From Alkalimarinus sediminis (GTDB lineage: Bacteria > Pseudomonadota > Gammaproteobacteria > Pseudomonadales > Oleiphilaceae): a stretch of DNA of 64,000 bases. Under the pieces are notes generated by a model. The model saw only the letters and a program-made list of their open reading frames with translations. It made no database searches and had not been told where the DNA came from. The position numbers and the translations under genes were made by a program. The DNA lies in NCBI RefSeq assembly GCF_026427595.1, contig NZ_CP101527.1:1311001-1375000 (forward strand), written 5' to 3'. Positions 17,178 through 26,752 of the stretch are shown one piece after another. The stretch's first letter is position 1, and every line of letters begins with the position of its first letter.

Positions 17178-18272
17178 TTATAAAGTCGATTCTATTATGC
17201 TTCCGCCTAGACATATATCACCGTCGTAGAGCACCAGTGACTGCCCCGGTGTTATCGCTCTTTGGGGTTGCTCAAACGTAACCGTTATTTCACCTTCGGA
17301 AGATTGCCTAACCTCACAAGCTTGATCAGGTTGTCTATATCTGGTTTTTGCCATGCATTTAAGGGGGTACTGCGGGTGACTATCGTTAATCCACTCAATA
17401 TCTTGAGCAGTCAGTGCGTTAGCAAATAGTAGAGGGTGATTCTTGCCCTGAACCACCAACAGTTCGTTCTTATCGAGGTTTTTTTGGGCGACATACCATG
17501 GTGCTTCACCATGGGATTGTAGTCCACCAATGCCTAAACCTTGGCGCTGGCCGATAGTGTGATACATCAGCCCCTGATGTTGACCAATGACCTCTCCGGT
17601 TTCTGTAACGATATTACCGGGCTGAGCGGGCAGGTATTGTTGTAAAAAGTCTTTGAATTTTCGTTCACCAATAAAACAAATTCCCGTGCTATCTTTTTTG
17701 TCGTGAGTGATGAGATCATGCTCTAGAGCGAGCCTTCTGACTTCTGGTTTTTCAAGCTCACCGACCGGAAATAGTGTTTTGGCAATTTTATCTTCAGATA
17801 CCAGGTGCAGAAAATAGCTTTGGTCTTTATTGTTATCAAGCCCTTTATAAAGAAATGATTGGCCATCAATCTCTTTTTTGCGAACGTAATGACCTGTTGC
17901 AATGTAATCAGCGCCCAAGGTAACTGCGTAATCAAGAAAGGCTTTAAACTTAATCTCTTTGTTGCAAAGGATATCTGGGTTGGGAGTTCTGCCGGCTTTG
18001 TACTCAGCTAAAAAGTATTCGAAAACTCGATCCCAATACTCTGCGGCAAAACTAGCGGTATGCAATTTGATATTAAGTTTGTCACTCACTGCTTGCGCAT
18101 CTTCAAGGTCTTGCATGGCGGTACAGTGGTCAGTGCCATCATCTTCATCCCAGTTTTTCATAAACAGGCCTTCGACCTGATAACCTTGTTGCTGAAGTAA
18201 AAGGGCAGAGACTGATGAGTCAACACCGCCAGACATGCCGACGATAACTCTGGTGTTTTCTGGATTAGCCAT
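17178..18272 (-). CDS. mnmA: tRNA-specific 2-thiouridylase
   Basis: MnmA adds the 2-thio group to the wobble uridine of tRNA-Lys, Glu and Gln, receiving sulfur from the Tus relay. The ATP-pyrophosphatase loop [11 protein letters not shown] lies near residue 10, and the catalytic cysteines are in [11 protein letters not shown] near 100 and STGICFIGE near 200. I start the gene at ATG 18272 (364 aa, family length). The frame is open to an ATG at 18362, adding 30 residues ([14 protein letters not shown]...) that do not match the family; neither start has a strong Shine-Dalgarno. Confidence 0.95.
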   Translation of the reverse strand: MANPENTRVIVGMSGGVDSSVSALLLQQQGYQVEGLFMKNWDEDDGTDHCTAMQDLEDAQAVSDKLNIKLHTASFAAEYWDRVFEYFLAEYKAGRTPNPDILCNKEIKFKAFLDYAVTLGADYIATGHYVRKKEIDGQSFLYKGLDNNKDQSYFLHLVSEDKIAKTLFPVGELEKPEVRRLALEHDLITHDKKDSTGICFIGERKFKDFLQQYLPAQPGNIVTETGEVIGQHQGLMYHTIGQRQGLGIGGLQSHGEAPWYVAQKNLDKNELLVVQGKNHPLLFANALTAQDIEWINDSHPQYPLKCMAKTRYRQPDQACEVRQSSEGEITVTFEQPQRAITPGQSLVLYDGDICLGGSIIESTL

Positions 18273-18507
18273 ACCGTATAAAAAATCTGTCTTGTCAGTG
18301 AGCGAAAGGGGGTAGACAGTAAAGTGGGGGTGGTCACCCAATAATACAAGTCTATGTGGCATTTTAACTGTTATGTATCATCAATGTCAGTTCTTTTGTT
18401 TTAGTGATGTTATTTATCCCATTGATGACTGACACATCTTAAACAATACGCTATTTGATGATGACAGCTAGCTAGTCTGTTGATGATTGCAGCCAGTATG
18501 TATCGCA

Positions 18508-18960
18508 CTAATGGTTAAACTCTTTGATAAATGAAAGCGGAAGTCGTGGAGCGCTTCTAAAATCATCTATGCAGTTTATAACCAGAGGACTTCTCAATTG
18601 ACCTTGCTGTTCTAGTGATTTTATTTCGTCATAGGTTAGCCAGTGTGCAGATAGAATATCAGCGTCAAGTACGTCAGTTTTCTTTCTAATGGCTCGCCCC
18701 TCAAAACAGATTCGATAATAAGTAACGCCGTTACTAGGTGCTTTGTAGGTGTAAAGGCCTACGATGGCGTTGAGTTCTATCTCATAACCACTCTCTTCGA
18801 GAGTTTCTCTGGTTGCGGCATCAAAAATTGATTCATTTTCTTCAATGTGTCCGGCTGGTTGGTTGTAAACGATATTATCTTCGCTCAACTCTTTAACGAG
18901 TAGGTAGCGTCCTTCTTGCTCTATAACGACAGCGACAGTGGCGTGTGGTGTCCAAGTCAT
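18508..18960 (-). CDS. nudJ: Nudix phosphatase NudJ-like
   Basis: The 150-residue protein contains a perfect Nudix box (G-x5-E-x7-REUxEExGU: GHIEENESIFDAATRETLEE) near residues 38-58 and starts PHATVAVVIEQEGRYLLVKE as NudJ does. E. coli NudJ hydrolyses HMP-pyrophosphate and nucleoside di/triphosphates. Gene order rluE-nudJ-mnmA-hflD-purB is conserved with E. coli. The ATG at 18960 is preferred on homology. A 20-bp tandem duplication right over the start creates a second upstream ATG at 18980 in another frame (see the repeat at 18941-18980). Confidence 0.92.
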   Translation of the reverse strand: MTWTPHATVAVVIEQEGRYLLVKELSEDNIVYNQPAGHIEENESIFDAATRETLEESGYEIELNAIVGLYTYKAPSNGVTYYRICFEGRAIRKKTDVLDADILSAHWLTYDEIKSLEQQGQLRSPLVINCIDDFRSAPRLPLSFIKEFNH

Positions 18961-18980
18961 ACGTGTGGTGTCCAAGTCAT
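18941..18980 (-). repeat. 20-bp tandem duplication over the nudJ start codon
   Basis: Bases 18941-18960 and 18961-18980 are identical except for the first base (core CGTGTGGTGTCCAAGTCAT). On the minus strand the outer copy starts an ATG at 18980 reading MTWTPHV then TGA. That TGA overlaps the real nudJ ATG as ATGA. The best Shine-Dalgarno (GGAAAT) stands before the outer ATG, so the duplication makes a seven-codon leader peptide that could couple translation to nudJ. Confidence 0.85.
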
Positions 18981-19006
18981 AGTTGTATTTCCATTTTTAG
19001 CTGATC

Positions 19007-19639
19007 TTATCGGTTACGTTTAATAATAGGTTTACGAGGGCGTCTCGTGGCTTTATATTTCGCTCGGCTAGCAGGTCGATTATCTTTTTCTACTGGTACA
19101 TTGATGGTAAGCGAAGAGTGTTGGCCGGGCGGCAAATGATCAATTGACCAGTCTCCGATGCTATAACGAATCAGGCGGAGTGTAGGGAAGCCAATTGCCG
19201 CTGTCATTCGTCTAACCTGTCGATTGCGACCCTCTGTTATGGTGAGTGATATCCAAGTGGTAAGGTCGTTCTTTCGCTCTCTGATAGGCGGTAAGCGAGG
19301 CCAAATGTCTGGCTCTGGAATGATTTTGGCTTTGGCTGGGGCTGTTTTGCCATCTTTAAGATCAACGCCTTGCTTTAGTTTGTTGATATCCGTTGTCGTT
19401 GGAGCGCCCTCAACTTGCACCCAATAGGTTTTGGGGAGTTTATGTTTTGGGTCGGTAACTTTATGTTGTAGTGTACCGTTGTCTGTTAACAGTAGAAGGC
19501 CTTCAGAGTCATAATCGAGTCTACCGGCTGCATAGACACCCTTGATGTCGATAAAATCCGATAAAGTGCTGCGTCCACTGTCATCGGTAAATTGAGACAG
19601 TACATTGAACGGTTTGTTAAATAAAATAAGGTGAGCCAT
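19007..19639 (-). CDS. rluE: 23S rRNA pseudouridine synthase RluE
   Basis: RluE converts U2457 of 23S rRNA to pseudouridine. The 210-residue protein is an RsuA/RluB/E/F-family enzyme without an S4 domain, as is RluE. The catalytic motif GRLDYDSEGLLLLTDNG, with the active Asp, lies near residue 39-55. The second conserved motif ITEGRNRQVRRM is near 136, and a basic C-terminal tail (RPASRAKYKATRRPRKP) follows. It begins MAHLILFNKPFNVLSQFTD. It stands next to nudJ on the same strand, as in E. coli. Confidence 0.93.
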   Translation of the reverse strand: MAHLILFNKPFNVLSQFTDDSGRSTLSDFIDIKGVYAAGRLDYDSEGLLLLTDNGTLQHKVTDPKHKLPKTYWVQVEGAPTTTDINKLKQGVDLKDGKTAPAKAKIIPEPDIWPRLPPIRERKNDLTTWISLTITEGRNRQVRRMTAAIGFPTLRLIRYSIGDWSIDHLPPGQHSSLTINVPVEKDNRPASRAKYKATRRPRKPIIKRNR

Positions 19640-19800
19640 AAATGCCGAGCTATTGAGTGATGTTCGACGTAGTGTATCAGCGAAAAGTGGTTGTTTTGAA
19701 GTAGTGTTTGATTTGATTGCTCATAACGGGGCCTCCCTACCACAACTGGGCGATAGGGGGTGCTAAGGCTATCCACCACATAAAATGTAGTGGAACACTA

Positions 19801-19875
19801 CCTGAACAGGAGTAAATCAAAGCCTGAACAGGTGCGGATGGCAATCTGAGCAGGTGTAATTGTTATCTGATCAGA
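19801..19875 (-). repeat. Four ~22-bp tandem repeats after the cspD stop
   Basis: The motif CCTGAACAGGxGT (arms CCTG/CAGG around two bases) begins at 19801, 19823 and 19845, and a decayed copy begins at 19866, so periods are 22, 22 and 21 bp. The array directly abuts the cspD stop codon and lies between cspD and rluE, both on the minus strand. Each copy is itself a short dyad, so a helically phased operator array is possible. A minisatellite without function is equally possible. Confidence 0.82.
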
Positions 19876-20172
19876 TTAAGCAGAGATTGCGATGCCATTA
19901 GTTGAGTCTTCGCTGCTGTCTGTCGGCTGTTCTGTCGCTGCTGAAGATATGGGGGTTGGCTGTTGGACTTCTAAAGACGAAATATTCACTGCATGTATGC
20001 CTTTACCCGCAGCTTGCTTTTCAAAAACGACTTTCTGTCCCGCTTTGAGTGTTTTATATCCTTCCATCTGGATAGATGAAAAGTGAGCAAAAAGGTCTTC
20101 AGTGCCTCCTTCCTCAACGATAAAACCGTAACCTTTTGAGTTGTTAAACCACTTTACTGTACCTACAGGCAT
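19876..20172 (-). CDS. cspD: Cold-shock-domain protein CspD-like, with C-terminal extension
   Basis: The 98-residue protein starts [20 protein letters not shown] and carries both RNA/ssDNA-binding motifs (KGYGFI and DLFAHF). CspD in E. coli is a stationary-phase inhibitor of DNA replication and lies next to clpS-clpA as here, degraded by Lon. The N-terminal 68 residues align with CspD, and about 30 residues of Ser/Thr/Pro-rich tail ([15 protein letters not shown]...) are extra. I place the start at ATG 20172 because GGGAG stands six bases upstream. An upstream in-frame start at 20208 adds a non-family stretch. Confidence 0.88.
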   Translation of the reverse strand: MPVGTVKWFNNSKGYGFIVEEGGTEDLFAHFSSIQMEGYKTLKAGQKVVFEKQAAGKGIHAVNISSLEVQQPTPISSAATEQPTDSSEDSTNGIAISA

Positions 20173-20535
20173 AATCGACTCCCTTGTCTGATCTTTTATT
20201 GCCGGCACTTTATTTAATGCCTACATTTTATTTTTATTGAATACCGAAATACTATTTTCGGGAATAGTACTGATACTTTTTACCATAATCACCTGTTAGT
20301 CAAGGGCAAGAGCTAAGTTTTGCCGTATTCTGGGCAGTATTTTTTTGTAATAAGACTATCAAGGTGTAGTCAGAGGGTTTATATTTCATAATTAGCCCCA
20401 AAAATGAAGAAAAGAAGTAATTTATTAATGATACAAACGCAGCTTGTGCTTTCACTATTGTTACTTTTTTCGGTGCTACCGAGAGCGTTTTTGAAAACGC
20501 AAATTCTGTAAAAATTTTAAAATTAATGTTGAGCT
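20173..20535. other. Divergent cspD/clpS control region
   Basis: This 363-bp AT-rich region holds the promoters of two divergent genes. It contains a dyad TACTATT/AATAGTA (20250-20269, 6-nt loop) within the cspD leader side. A tight dyad GCGTTTT-TG-AAAACGC at 20485-20500 lies about 36 bp before clpS and looks like an operator or small hairpin. No -35/-10 pair is clear enough to call. Confidence 0.4.
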
Positions 20536-20895
20536 ATGATTACTTTTGAAAATAGTCTACTAATATTAAATCAAGACGGTGATCATCAGCATGATCGTGA
20601 AGGGGGGCTTGCAGTCGCACCAAGCAAGCCTGCTTTGAAAAGACCATCTATGTATAAGGTGGTTTTGCTGAATGATGACTTCACGCCCATGGACTTTGTT
20701 GTAGAGATTCTAACAATGTTTTTTGGGATGAGCGAAGAGAAGGCCACACAGGTAATGCTGGCCGTACACACACAAGGGAAAGCGGTATGTGGAGTGTTTA
20801 CGCGTGATATAGCCGAAACAAAGGCTGCGCTGGTGAACCAATACTCATCAGAGTGTGAGCACCCACTGTTATGTGAAATAGAGAAAGTGGATTGA
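20536..20895 (+). CDS. clpS: ClpA adaptor protein ClpS
   Basis: ClpS delivers proteins with N-terminal Leu, Phe, Tyr or Trp to ClpAP. The 119-residue sequence has the core [21 protein letters not shown], with the Asn-Asp and Met positions that line the N-degron pocket. [18 protein letters not shown] and a C-terminal HPLLCEIEK follow. The flexible N-terminal tail (about 38 residues, His/Asp-rich) is somewhat longer than in E. coli. It lies 85 bp upstream of clpA, the conserved order. Confidence 0.96.
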   Translation: MITFENSLLILNQDGDHQHDREGGLAVAPSKPALKRPSMYKVVLLNDDFTPMDFVVEILTMFFGMSEEKATQVMLAVHTQGKAVCGVFTRDIAETKAALVNQYSSECEHPLLCEIEKVD

Positions 20896-20980
20896 TGAGC
20901 TTGCTCGGTTTCCATTTCCTTTACTAACATTATGGTGGAATACATATCTTGAGAATAATTAGCACTACTTGGGGTGAACG

Positions 20981-23251
20981 ATGCTAAGCAAAGACCTCGA
21001 ACTTACACTCAATACAGCATTTAGAAGTGCAAGAGAGAAGCGTCATGAGTTTATGACAGTAGAACATCTTCTTCTTGCGTTGCTAGATAACGATGACGCA
21101 ATAAAAGTGCTAAGCGCTTGCGCAGCCGATTTGTCACTATTGAGAAACGAATTAGTAGAGTTTGTTGACTCAACAACGCCACTGATTCCGACGAGTGATG
21201 ACGATAGAGAAACTCAGCCTACTTTGGGTTTTCAGAGGGTACTGCAGAGGGCGGTTTTCCATGTGCAGTCTTCTGGCAAAAAAGAAGTAACAGGCGCGAA
21301 TGTTCTAGTTGCTATTTTTAGCGAGCAAGAGAGTCAGGCGGTATATGTTCTCAAAAAACAGAATGTAGCCCGAATTGATGTGGTTAATTACATATCTCAC
21401 GGTATTTCAAAGGTACCTGGTCATCATGATCATGACCATGAACACCCTGGCGAGTCTGAAAATCATGAAGAAGCCACAGAAGACGGTACCAATAGCAATC
21501 CGTTAGAGAGTTTCGCGACTAATTTGAATGAAATGGCCAATAAAGGCCGCATAGACCCTTTAATTGGGCGTGATACCGAAGTAGAGCGGGTAGTACAAAT
21601 TCTCTCTCGCAGAAGAAAGAATAACCCCCTGCTTGTGGGTGAGGCGGGTGTTGGTAAAACAGCCATCGCTGAAGGTTTAGCTAAAAAGATTGTTGATGGC
21701 GATGTGCCAGACATCATTGCAGATGCACAAGTTTACTCGTTAGATTTGGGCGCGTTGTTGGCAGGCACTAAATATCGGGGTGACTTTGAGAAGCGCTTTA
21801 AACAACTTTTAGCTGAATTGAAAAAGCAAGATCACGCTATTCTGTTTATTGATGAGATTCATACCATCATTGGAGCTGGTTCTGCCTCTGGTGGCGTTAT
21901 GGATGCAGCGAACTTACTCAAACCATTGTTGAGTTCAGGTGAGTTGCGATGTATCGGTTCAACCACATTCTCTGAGTTTAGAGGTATATTCGAGAAAGAC
22001 AGCGCGTTAGCACGTCGATTCCAGAAGATTGATGTTAATGAGCCGGATGTTGAAGACACCTATAAGATTTTGAAAGGTCTGAAGACTCAATTTGAGGCCC
22101 ATCATGACTTAAAATATACCGATAAAGCTTTAAGAGCCGCTTCGGAGTTGGCTGACCGGTATATTACTGATCGTCATATGCCTGATAAAGCGATTGATGT
22201 GATAGATGAAGCGGGTGCTAGTCAGCGGTTAAAGCCATCTGGTAAGCGCAAAAAAGTGATAGGCGTTCAAACCATCGAAGATATTGTGGCGTCTATCGCG
22301 AGAATTCCACCTAAGAGTGTTTCAACGTCTGATAAAGACCAGCTCAAAAATCTTGAGCGAGACCTTAAGATGGTGGTGTTTGGGCAAGACCCAGCTATTG
22401 AATCATTATCTACGGCCATTAAATTGGCAAGGGCAGGGCTAAAATCGGTTGAAAAACCAGACGGTGCTTTCTTGTTCTCAGGCCCAACCGGGGTTGGTAA
22501 AACAGAAGTGACACGACAGTTGTCTAAAGTTCTGGGTATCGAGCTAGTGCGTTTCGATATGTCTGAGTACATGGAGCGGCATACAGTCTCAAGGCTGATT
22601 GGTGCGCCTCCTGGTTATGTTGGTTTTGATCAGGGTGGCTTGTTAACTGAAGCTGTAAACCGAAGTCCACACTGTGTACTGTTGTTGGATGAGATTGAAA
22701 AAGCTCACCCAGAAGTCTTTAACTTGTTACTGCAAGTAATGGATCACGGTACGCTCACAGATAACAACGGAAGAAAGGCTGATTTCCGACATGTTATTTT
22801 GGTTATGACCACTAATGCCGGTGCTGAGATGATTAGCCGGCGTTCGATGGGCTTTAGTGAGCAAGATAACAGTACAGATGGCATAGAAGCGATTAATAAA
22901 ATGTTTACGCCTGAATTTAGAAACAGGCTAGACGGTATTATTCAGTTCGCGCCATTGGCTAAATCTTCAATTACCTATGTGGTAGATAAGTTCTTAACAG
23001 AGTTACAAGCGCAGCTTGATGACAAACGGGTCGTCTTACATGTTGATCGTGATGCTAAGTTATTGTTGGCAGAACGTGGTTACGATGTAAATATGGGCGC
23101 GCGACCTATGGCAAGGTTGATACAAGACCTCATTAAAAAGCCATTAGCTGAGCAGATTTTGTTTGGGGAGTTATCAGAAGCAGGGGGGGATGTATTTATC
23201 ACCGTTAAAGATGGTGAGATTGCATTCGACTTTGAGGCAGTCGCTGTTTAA
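20981..23251 (+). CDS. clpA: ATP-dependent Clp protease ATP-binding subunit ClpA
   Basis: ClpA is the AAA+ unfoldase that feeds ClpP. The 756-residue protein has the N-domain ([20 protein letters not shown]) up to about 145. D1 follows with Walker [10 protein letters not shown] near 220 and Walker [13 protein letters not shown], and D2 with GPTGVGKTE near 503 and [12 protein letters not shown]. The sensor/ClpP-binding part is at the C-terminus. Between N-domain and D1 sits an unusual His/Asp/Glu-rich linker ([12 protein letters not shown], about 148-170). The start ATG follows GGGG. The operon ends at a clear terminator. Confidence 0.97.
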   Translation: MLSKDLELTLNTAFRSAREKRHEFMTVEHLLLALLDNDDAIKVLSACAADLSLLRNELVEFVDSTTPLIPTSDDDRETQPTLGFQRVLQRAVFHVQSSGKKEVTGANVLVAIFSEQESQAVYVLKKQNVARIDVVNYISHGISKVPGHHDHDHEHPGESENHEEATEDGTNSNPLESFATNLNEMANKGRIDPLIGRDTEVERVVQILSRRRKNNPLLVGEAGVGKTAIAEGLAKKIVDGDVPDIIADAQVYSLDLGALLAGTKYRGDFEKRFKQLLAELKKQDHAILFIDEIHTIIGAGSASGGVMDAANLLKPLLSSGELRCIGSTTFSEFRGIFEKDSALARRFQKIDVNEPDVEDTYKILKGLKTQFEAHHDLKYTDKALRAASELADRYITDRHMPDKAIDVIDEAGASQRLKPSGKRKKVIGVQTIEDIVASIARIPPKSVSTSDKDQLKNLERDLKMVVFGQDPAIESLSTAIKLARAGLKSVEKPDGAFLFSGPTGVGKTEVTRQLSKVLGIELVRFDMSEYMERHTVSRLIGAPPGYVGFDQGGLLTEAVNRSPHCVLLLDEIEKAHPEVFNLLLQVMDHGTLTDNNGRKADFRHVILVMTTNAGAEMISRRSMGFSEQDNSTDGIEAINKMFTPEFRNRLDGIIQFAPLAKSSITYVVDKFLTELQAQLDDKRVVLHVDRDAKLLLAERGYDVNMGARPMARLIQDLIKKPLAEQILFGELSEAGGDVFITVKDGEIAFDFEAVAV

Positions 23252-23260
23252 GGAAAAAAG

Positions 23261-23286
23261 AAAAGGGTGCGAAAGCACCCTTTTTT
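23261..23286 (+). terminator. Rho-independent terminator of clpSA
   Basis: AAAAGGGTGC, loop GAAA, GCACCC and six T. The stable GNRA-type loop and T-run begin 9 bp after the clpA stop. The A/T flanks make it usable also for infA on the other strand. Confidence 0.92.
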
Positions 23287-23319
23287 AATTCTAACCGATG
23301 TTTCAGGCTAAAATGATGG

Positions 23320-23538
23320 TTAACGCGCTCTGTAGACTATACGGCCTTTGCTTAGGTCGTATGGAGTTAGTTCTACTTTAACTTTGTCACCCGTCAGGAT
23401 TCGAATATAGTTCTTTCTCATCTTGCCGGAAATGTGAGCCGTTACGATGTGGCCGTTTTCCAGTTCTACACGAAACATGGTGTTCGGAAGGGTATCGACA
23501 ATTGTCCCTTCCATTTCGATCACGTCTTCCTTCGCCAT
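23320..23538 (-). CDS. infA: Translation initiation factor IF-1
   Basis: IF-1 is the 72-residue OB-fold protein that binds the 30S A-site during initiation. The sequence [19 protein letters not shown] through GRIVYRAR is the classic proteobacterial form. Its location between clpA and the bpt-aat genes is conserved in gammaproteobacteria. Confidence 0.98.
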   Translation of the reverse strand: MAKEDVIEMEGTIVDTLPNTMFRVELENGHIVTAHISGKMRKNYIRILTGDKVKVELTPYDLSKGRIVYRAR

Positions 23539-23609
23539 TAAGCAAAAACCTCGTTAAACAAATCGGTCAGAAGCAATGGTCATATCGACCACGGCCTGAA
23601 AAGAGCGAC

Positions 23610-23641
23610 ATTTTGCCTGAAATAGATTAAATAGGCAAAAT
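23610..23641. terminator. Hairpin downstream of bpt
   Basis: ATTTTGCCT (23610-23618) pairs with AGGCAAAAT (23633-23641) over a 14-nt loop, just 3' of bpt and before infA. There is no long T-tract, so terminator function is tentative. Confidence 0.45.
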
Positions 23642-23650
23642 ATTTGTTGA

Positions 23651-24373
23651 TTAAATCGTTTTTGTCGGCTCTTCGCGTAACCAATTGTTGTTTATTAGGT
23701 ATTCGAGAGGCTTGTAAAGAGTCTTATATTCCATTTTTCTACAGTTCTTTATCCAGTAGCCAAGATAAAGATGGCTAAGAGATCTACGTTTGCACTCTTC
23801 TATTTGCCATAAAATCGAGTAGACCCCTAAACTGCGTTCAGCGATGTCTGGGTCAAAATAGGTATAAACAGATGAGAGTCCATCGGTTAACTCGTCGACC
23901 ACTGATACACCTATCAGCTCCCCCTTGTATTTAAATTCTACAAAAAACGTATTGGGGTTACTTTCTACCAAAAATGAGCGGTACTGTTCTTCACTTGGTG
24001 GATACATATCACCATCTGCATGACGAGCAATTATATATTTTTCGTATAAGTCGTAGTGCTTCTGATAAAAGTCTGGTGGAGTGGTTGTAATCTCAAGACC
24101 GAGGTTCTTTTTGATGTTTCTTTTTTGGTTGCGGCTTGGCTTAAACTCATTAACGGGCAAACGCACAGGAATGCAGGCATTACAGGCGTTGCAGTGAGGT
24201 CGGTAGTAGTGGTTACCGCTGCGCCTGAACCCCAAGACCGAAAGCTTTGAGTAAAGCGCTGTATCGATGTTCGCCTTTGGGTCTACAAACATTGTGGTGG
24301 CTTGTTTTCCCTCGAGATAACTGCAGTCATGCTCTGGGGTCGCATAAAAAATGAGTGTTTGAAGGCTAGACAC
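23651..24373 (-). CDS. bpt: Aspartate/glutamate leucyltransferase
   Basis: Bpt attaches Leu from Leu-tRNA to proteins starting with Asp or Glu, making them ClpS/ClpAP substrates. The 240-residue protein has the ATE-like N-terminal domain with the cysteine cluster CNACNACIPVRLP near residue 62. The GNAT-like C-terminal part contains LIGVSVVDELTDGLSSVYTY and SLGVYSILWQIEECKR, and ends with YLGYWIKNCRKMEYK. It starts at GTG 24373, 18 bp after aat, and the two are certainly co-transcribed. Confidence 0.95.
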   Translation of the reverse strand: MSSLQTLIFYATPEHDCSYLEGKQATTMFVDPKANIDTALYSKLSVLGFRRSGNHYYRPHCNACNACIPVRLPVNEFKPSRNQKRNIKKNLGLEITTTPPDFYQKHYDLYEKYIIARHADGDMYPPSEEQYRSFLVESNPNTFFVEFKYKGELIGVSVVDELTDGLSSVYTYFDPDIAERSLGVYSILWQIEECKRRSLSHLYLGYWIKNCRKMEYKTLYKPLEYLINNNWLREEPTKTI

Positions 24374-24391
24374 TGTTAACGACTCTCATAT

Positions 24392-25123
24392 TTACAAACT
24401 GTTGTCAGCAGTACCCGGCTTACTCCACTTCCAGCTGAACTCCCATTGATGCGGTGTAGGCGGGCAGTCGATGTTCTCTTTAAGTATAGATTGAAATTTT
24501 GAACGTTGAATAGTTTCTGCGCCTAACGTTAAAAGGTGAGGGTTTTCGACCTGGCAGTCTATGATCTGATAATTCCAATCTTTTAGTTGATTATTAAGAT
24601 ATACGAATGCAGTTTTGGATGCGTCGGTTTCTAATGAAAACATCGACTCCCCAAAGAAACAGCGACCTATCGCAAGCCCATAAAGACCTCCCACTAGTTT
24701 GTCACCATTCCAAACTTCAACAGAGTGAGCGACGCCCAAATGGTGCAACTCTATATAGGCCTCTAACATATCTTCGGTAATCCACGTACCCTCTTCAGGA
24801 CCTCTTCGTGTGTCTGCGCAATGTTGAATGACTGCTGCAAAGTCTTGATCAAAGGTGACGGTCACTTGCTGCTTATTTAGCCTTTTCTTTAAGCTTTTTG
24901 ATATATGCAATTTGTCTGGAAAAACGACACAGCGCGGGTTTGGAGACCACCATAGAATGGGTTGATCATCACTAAACCAAGGAAAAATCCCTTGTTTATA
25001 GGCTGTGATAATGCGCTCAGGTGAAAGGTCTCCTCCAGCGGCTAATAAACCGTCTGGCTCGGTTAGCGCAGCAGAGAGTTCAGGAAATTCGAGTGATTCG
25101 TCTAACCATGGAATTTGAGACAT
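24392..25123 (-). CDS. aat: Leucyl/phenylalanyl-tRNA--protein transferase
   Basis: Aat adds Leu or Phe to proteins with N-terminal Lys, Arg or Met, creating primary N-degrons. The 243-residue sequence shows the family pattern: YKQGIFPWFSDDQPILWWSPNPRCV near 43-67, HLGVAHSVEVWNGDKLVGGLYG near 130 and GESMFSLETDASKTA near 158. It forms an operon with bpt. Together with clpS-clpA across infA this gathers the tagging and degradation ends of the same pathway. Confidence 0.96.
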   Translation of the reverse strand: MSQIPWLDESLEFPELSAALTEPDGLLAAGGDLSPERIITAYKQGIFPWFSDDQPILWWSPNPRCVVFPDKLHISKSLKKRLNKQQVTVTFDQDFAAVIQHCADTRRGPEEGTWITEDMLEAYIELHHLGVAHSVEVWNGDKLVGGLYGLAIGRCFFGESMFSLETDASKTAFVYLNNQLKDWNYQIIDCQVENPHLLTLGAETIQRSKFQSILKENIDCPPTPHQWEFSWKWSKPGTADNSL

Positions 25124-25198
25124 AATTAGCCAATAAAGTGTTGGTGTGGAGTTTTAATAATATTTCTTGTGTCTAGCTAGAGCCTATCCAAAAGCGAC

Positions 25199-25382
25199 TG
25201 TCATCCCTGCTATTTCCATAATGTCATCCCTGCTAATTCCATAATGTCATCCTTGCTATTTCCATAATGTCATCCCCGCTAATTCCATAATGTCATCCCC
25301 GCTAATTCCATAATGTCATCCTTGCTAATTCCATAATGTCATCCTTGCTATTTCCATAATGTCATCCTTGCTATTTCCATAA
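25199..25382 (+). repeat. Left array: eight 23-bp tandem repeats
   Basis: Units start at 25199, 25222, 25245, 25268, 25291, 25314, 25337 and 25360, an exact 23-bp period. Each begins TGTCATCC(C/T)(C/T)GCT and ends TTCCATAA with few substitutions. There are no unique spacers, so it is not CRISPR. The ninth unit (25383) becomes a REP-like palindrome, showing that the array unit derives from the outer end of that element. Confidence 0.95.
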
Positions 25383-25500
25383 TGTCATCCCCGCGAAGGC
25401 GGGGATCCACAGTACAACGAACAATATTTGTAATATGCACTGGTCTAGCCCCTCAGAAACCAATCAGGTCAATGGATTCCCGCCTTCGCGGGAATGACAG
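25383..25500. repeat. Pair of inverted REP-like palindromes
   Basis: ATCCCCGC-GAAG-GCGGGGAT (25387-25406) and ATTCCCGC-CTTC-GCGGGAAT (25476-25495) are two copies, in opposite orientation, of a GTCAT(C/T)CCCGCGAAGGCGGG-type element. They are separated by about 70 bp of non-repeated DNA. Such palindromes are common dispersed intergenic repeats of proteobacteria; paired inverted copies resemble BIMEs. They could form one large cruciform or stabilise the trxB mRNA 3' end. Confidence 0.88.
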
Positions 25501-25660
25501 TATGGGTTTGCGGGAATGACAGTATGGTTTGCGGGAATGACAGTATGGGTTGCGTAAATAACAGCTCAGGTTGCGGGAATGACAGTATCGATAGCGTAAA
25601 TAACAGCTCAGGTTGCGTGATTGACAGTATCGATAGTGAAAATGACCGCTCTGGTTATGC
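25493..25660 (-). repeat. Right array: decayed ~21-22-bp repeats of the inverted element end
   Basis: GCGGGAATGACAGTATGG-type units recur at about 25493, 25515, 25536, 25556 (as GCGTAAATAACAG), 25578 and onward to about 25660, with growing divergence. They read as the reverse complement of the left array, so the whole 25199-25660 region is mirror symmetric. The array lies 3' of trxB (minus strand). Confidence 0.82.
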
Positions 25661-25714
25661 CTCTGTCAGTTCAACTTACTTGAATGGCAATAATAATCAT
25701 AAGCACACTTGTGA

Positions 25715-26671
<957 letters not shown>

Positions 26672-26752
26672 CTATCTTCTCCGAATTATGTTGATCTAGC
26701 AGATGAGGGGATAATAATGGTTTTTCACCCAAGATCATAGATGGGTTCGCTG

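Noticed and set aside
18273-18362. 30-residue N-terminal extension of MnmA
   Set aside because: It does not match the family, and the ATG at 18272 gives normal length.
25199-25412. Possible CRISPR array
   Set aside because: Units are contiguous 23-mers with no unique spacers, and no cas genes are near. It is a tandem minisatellite.
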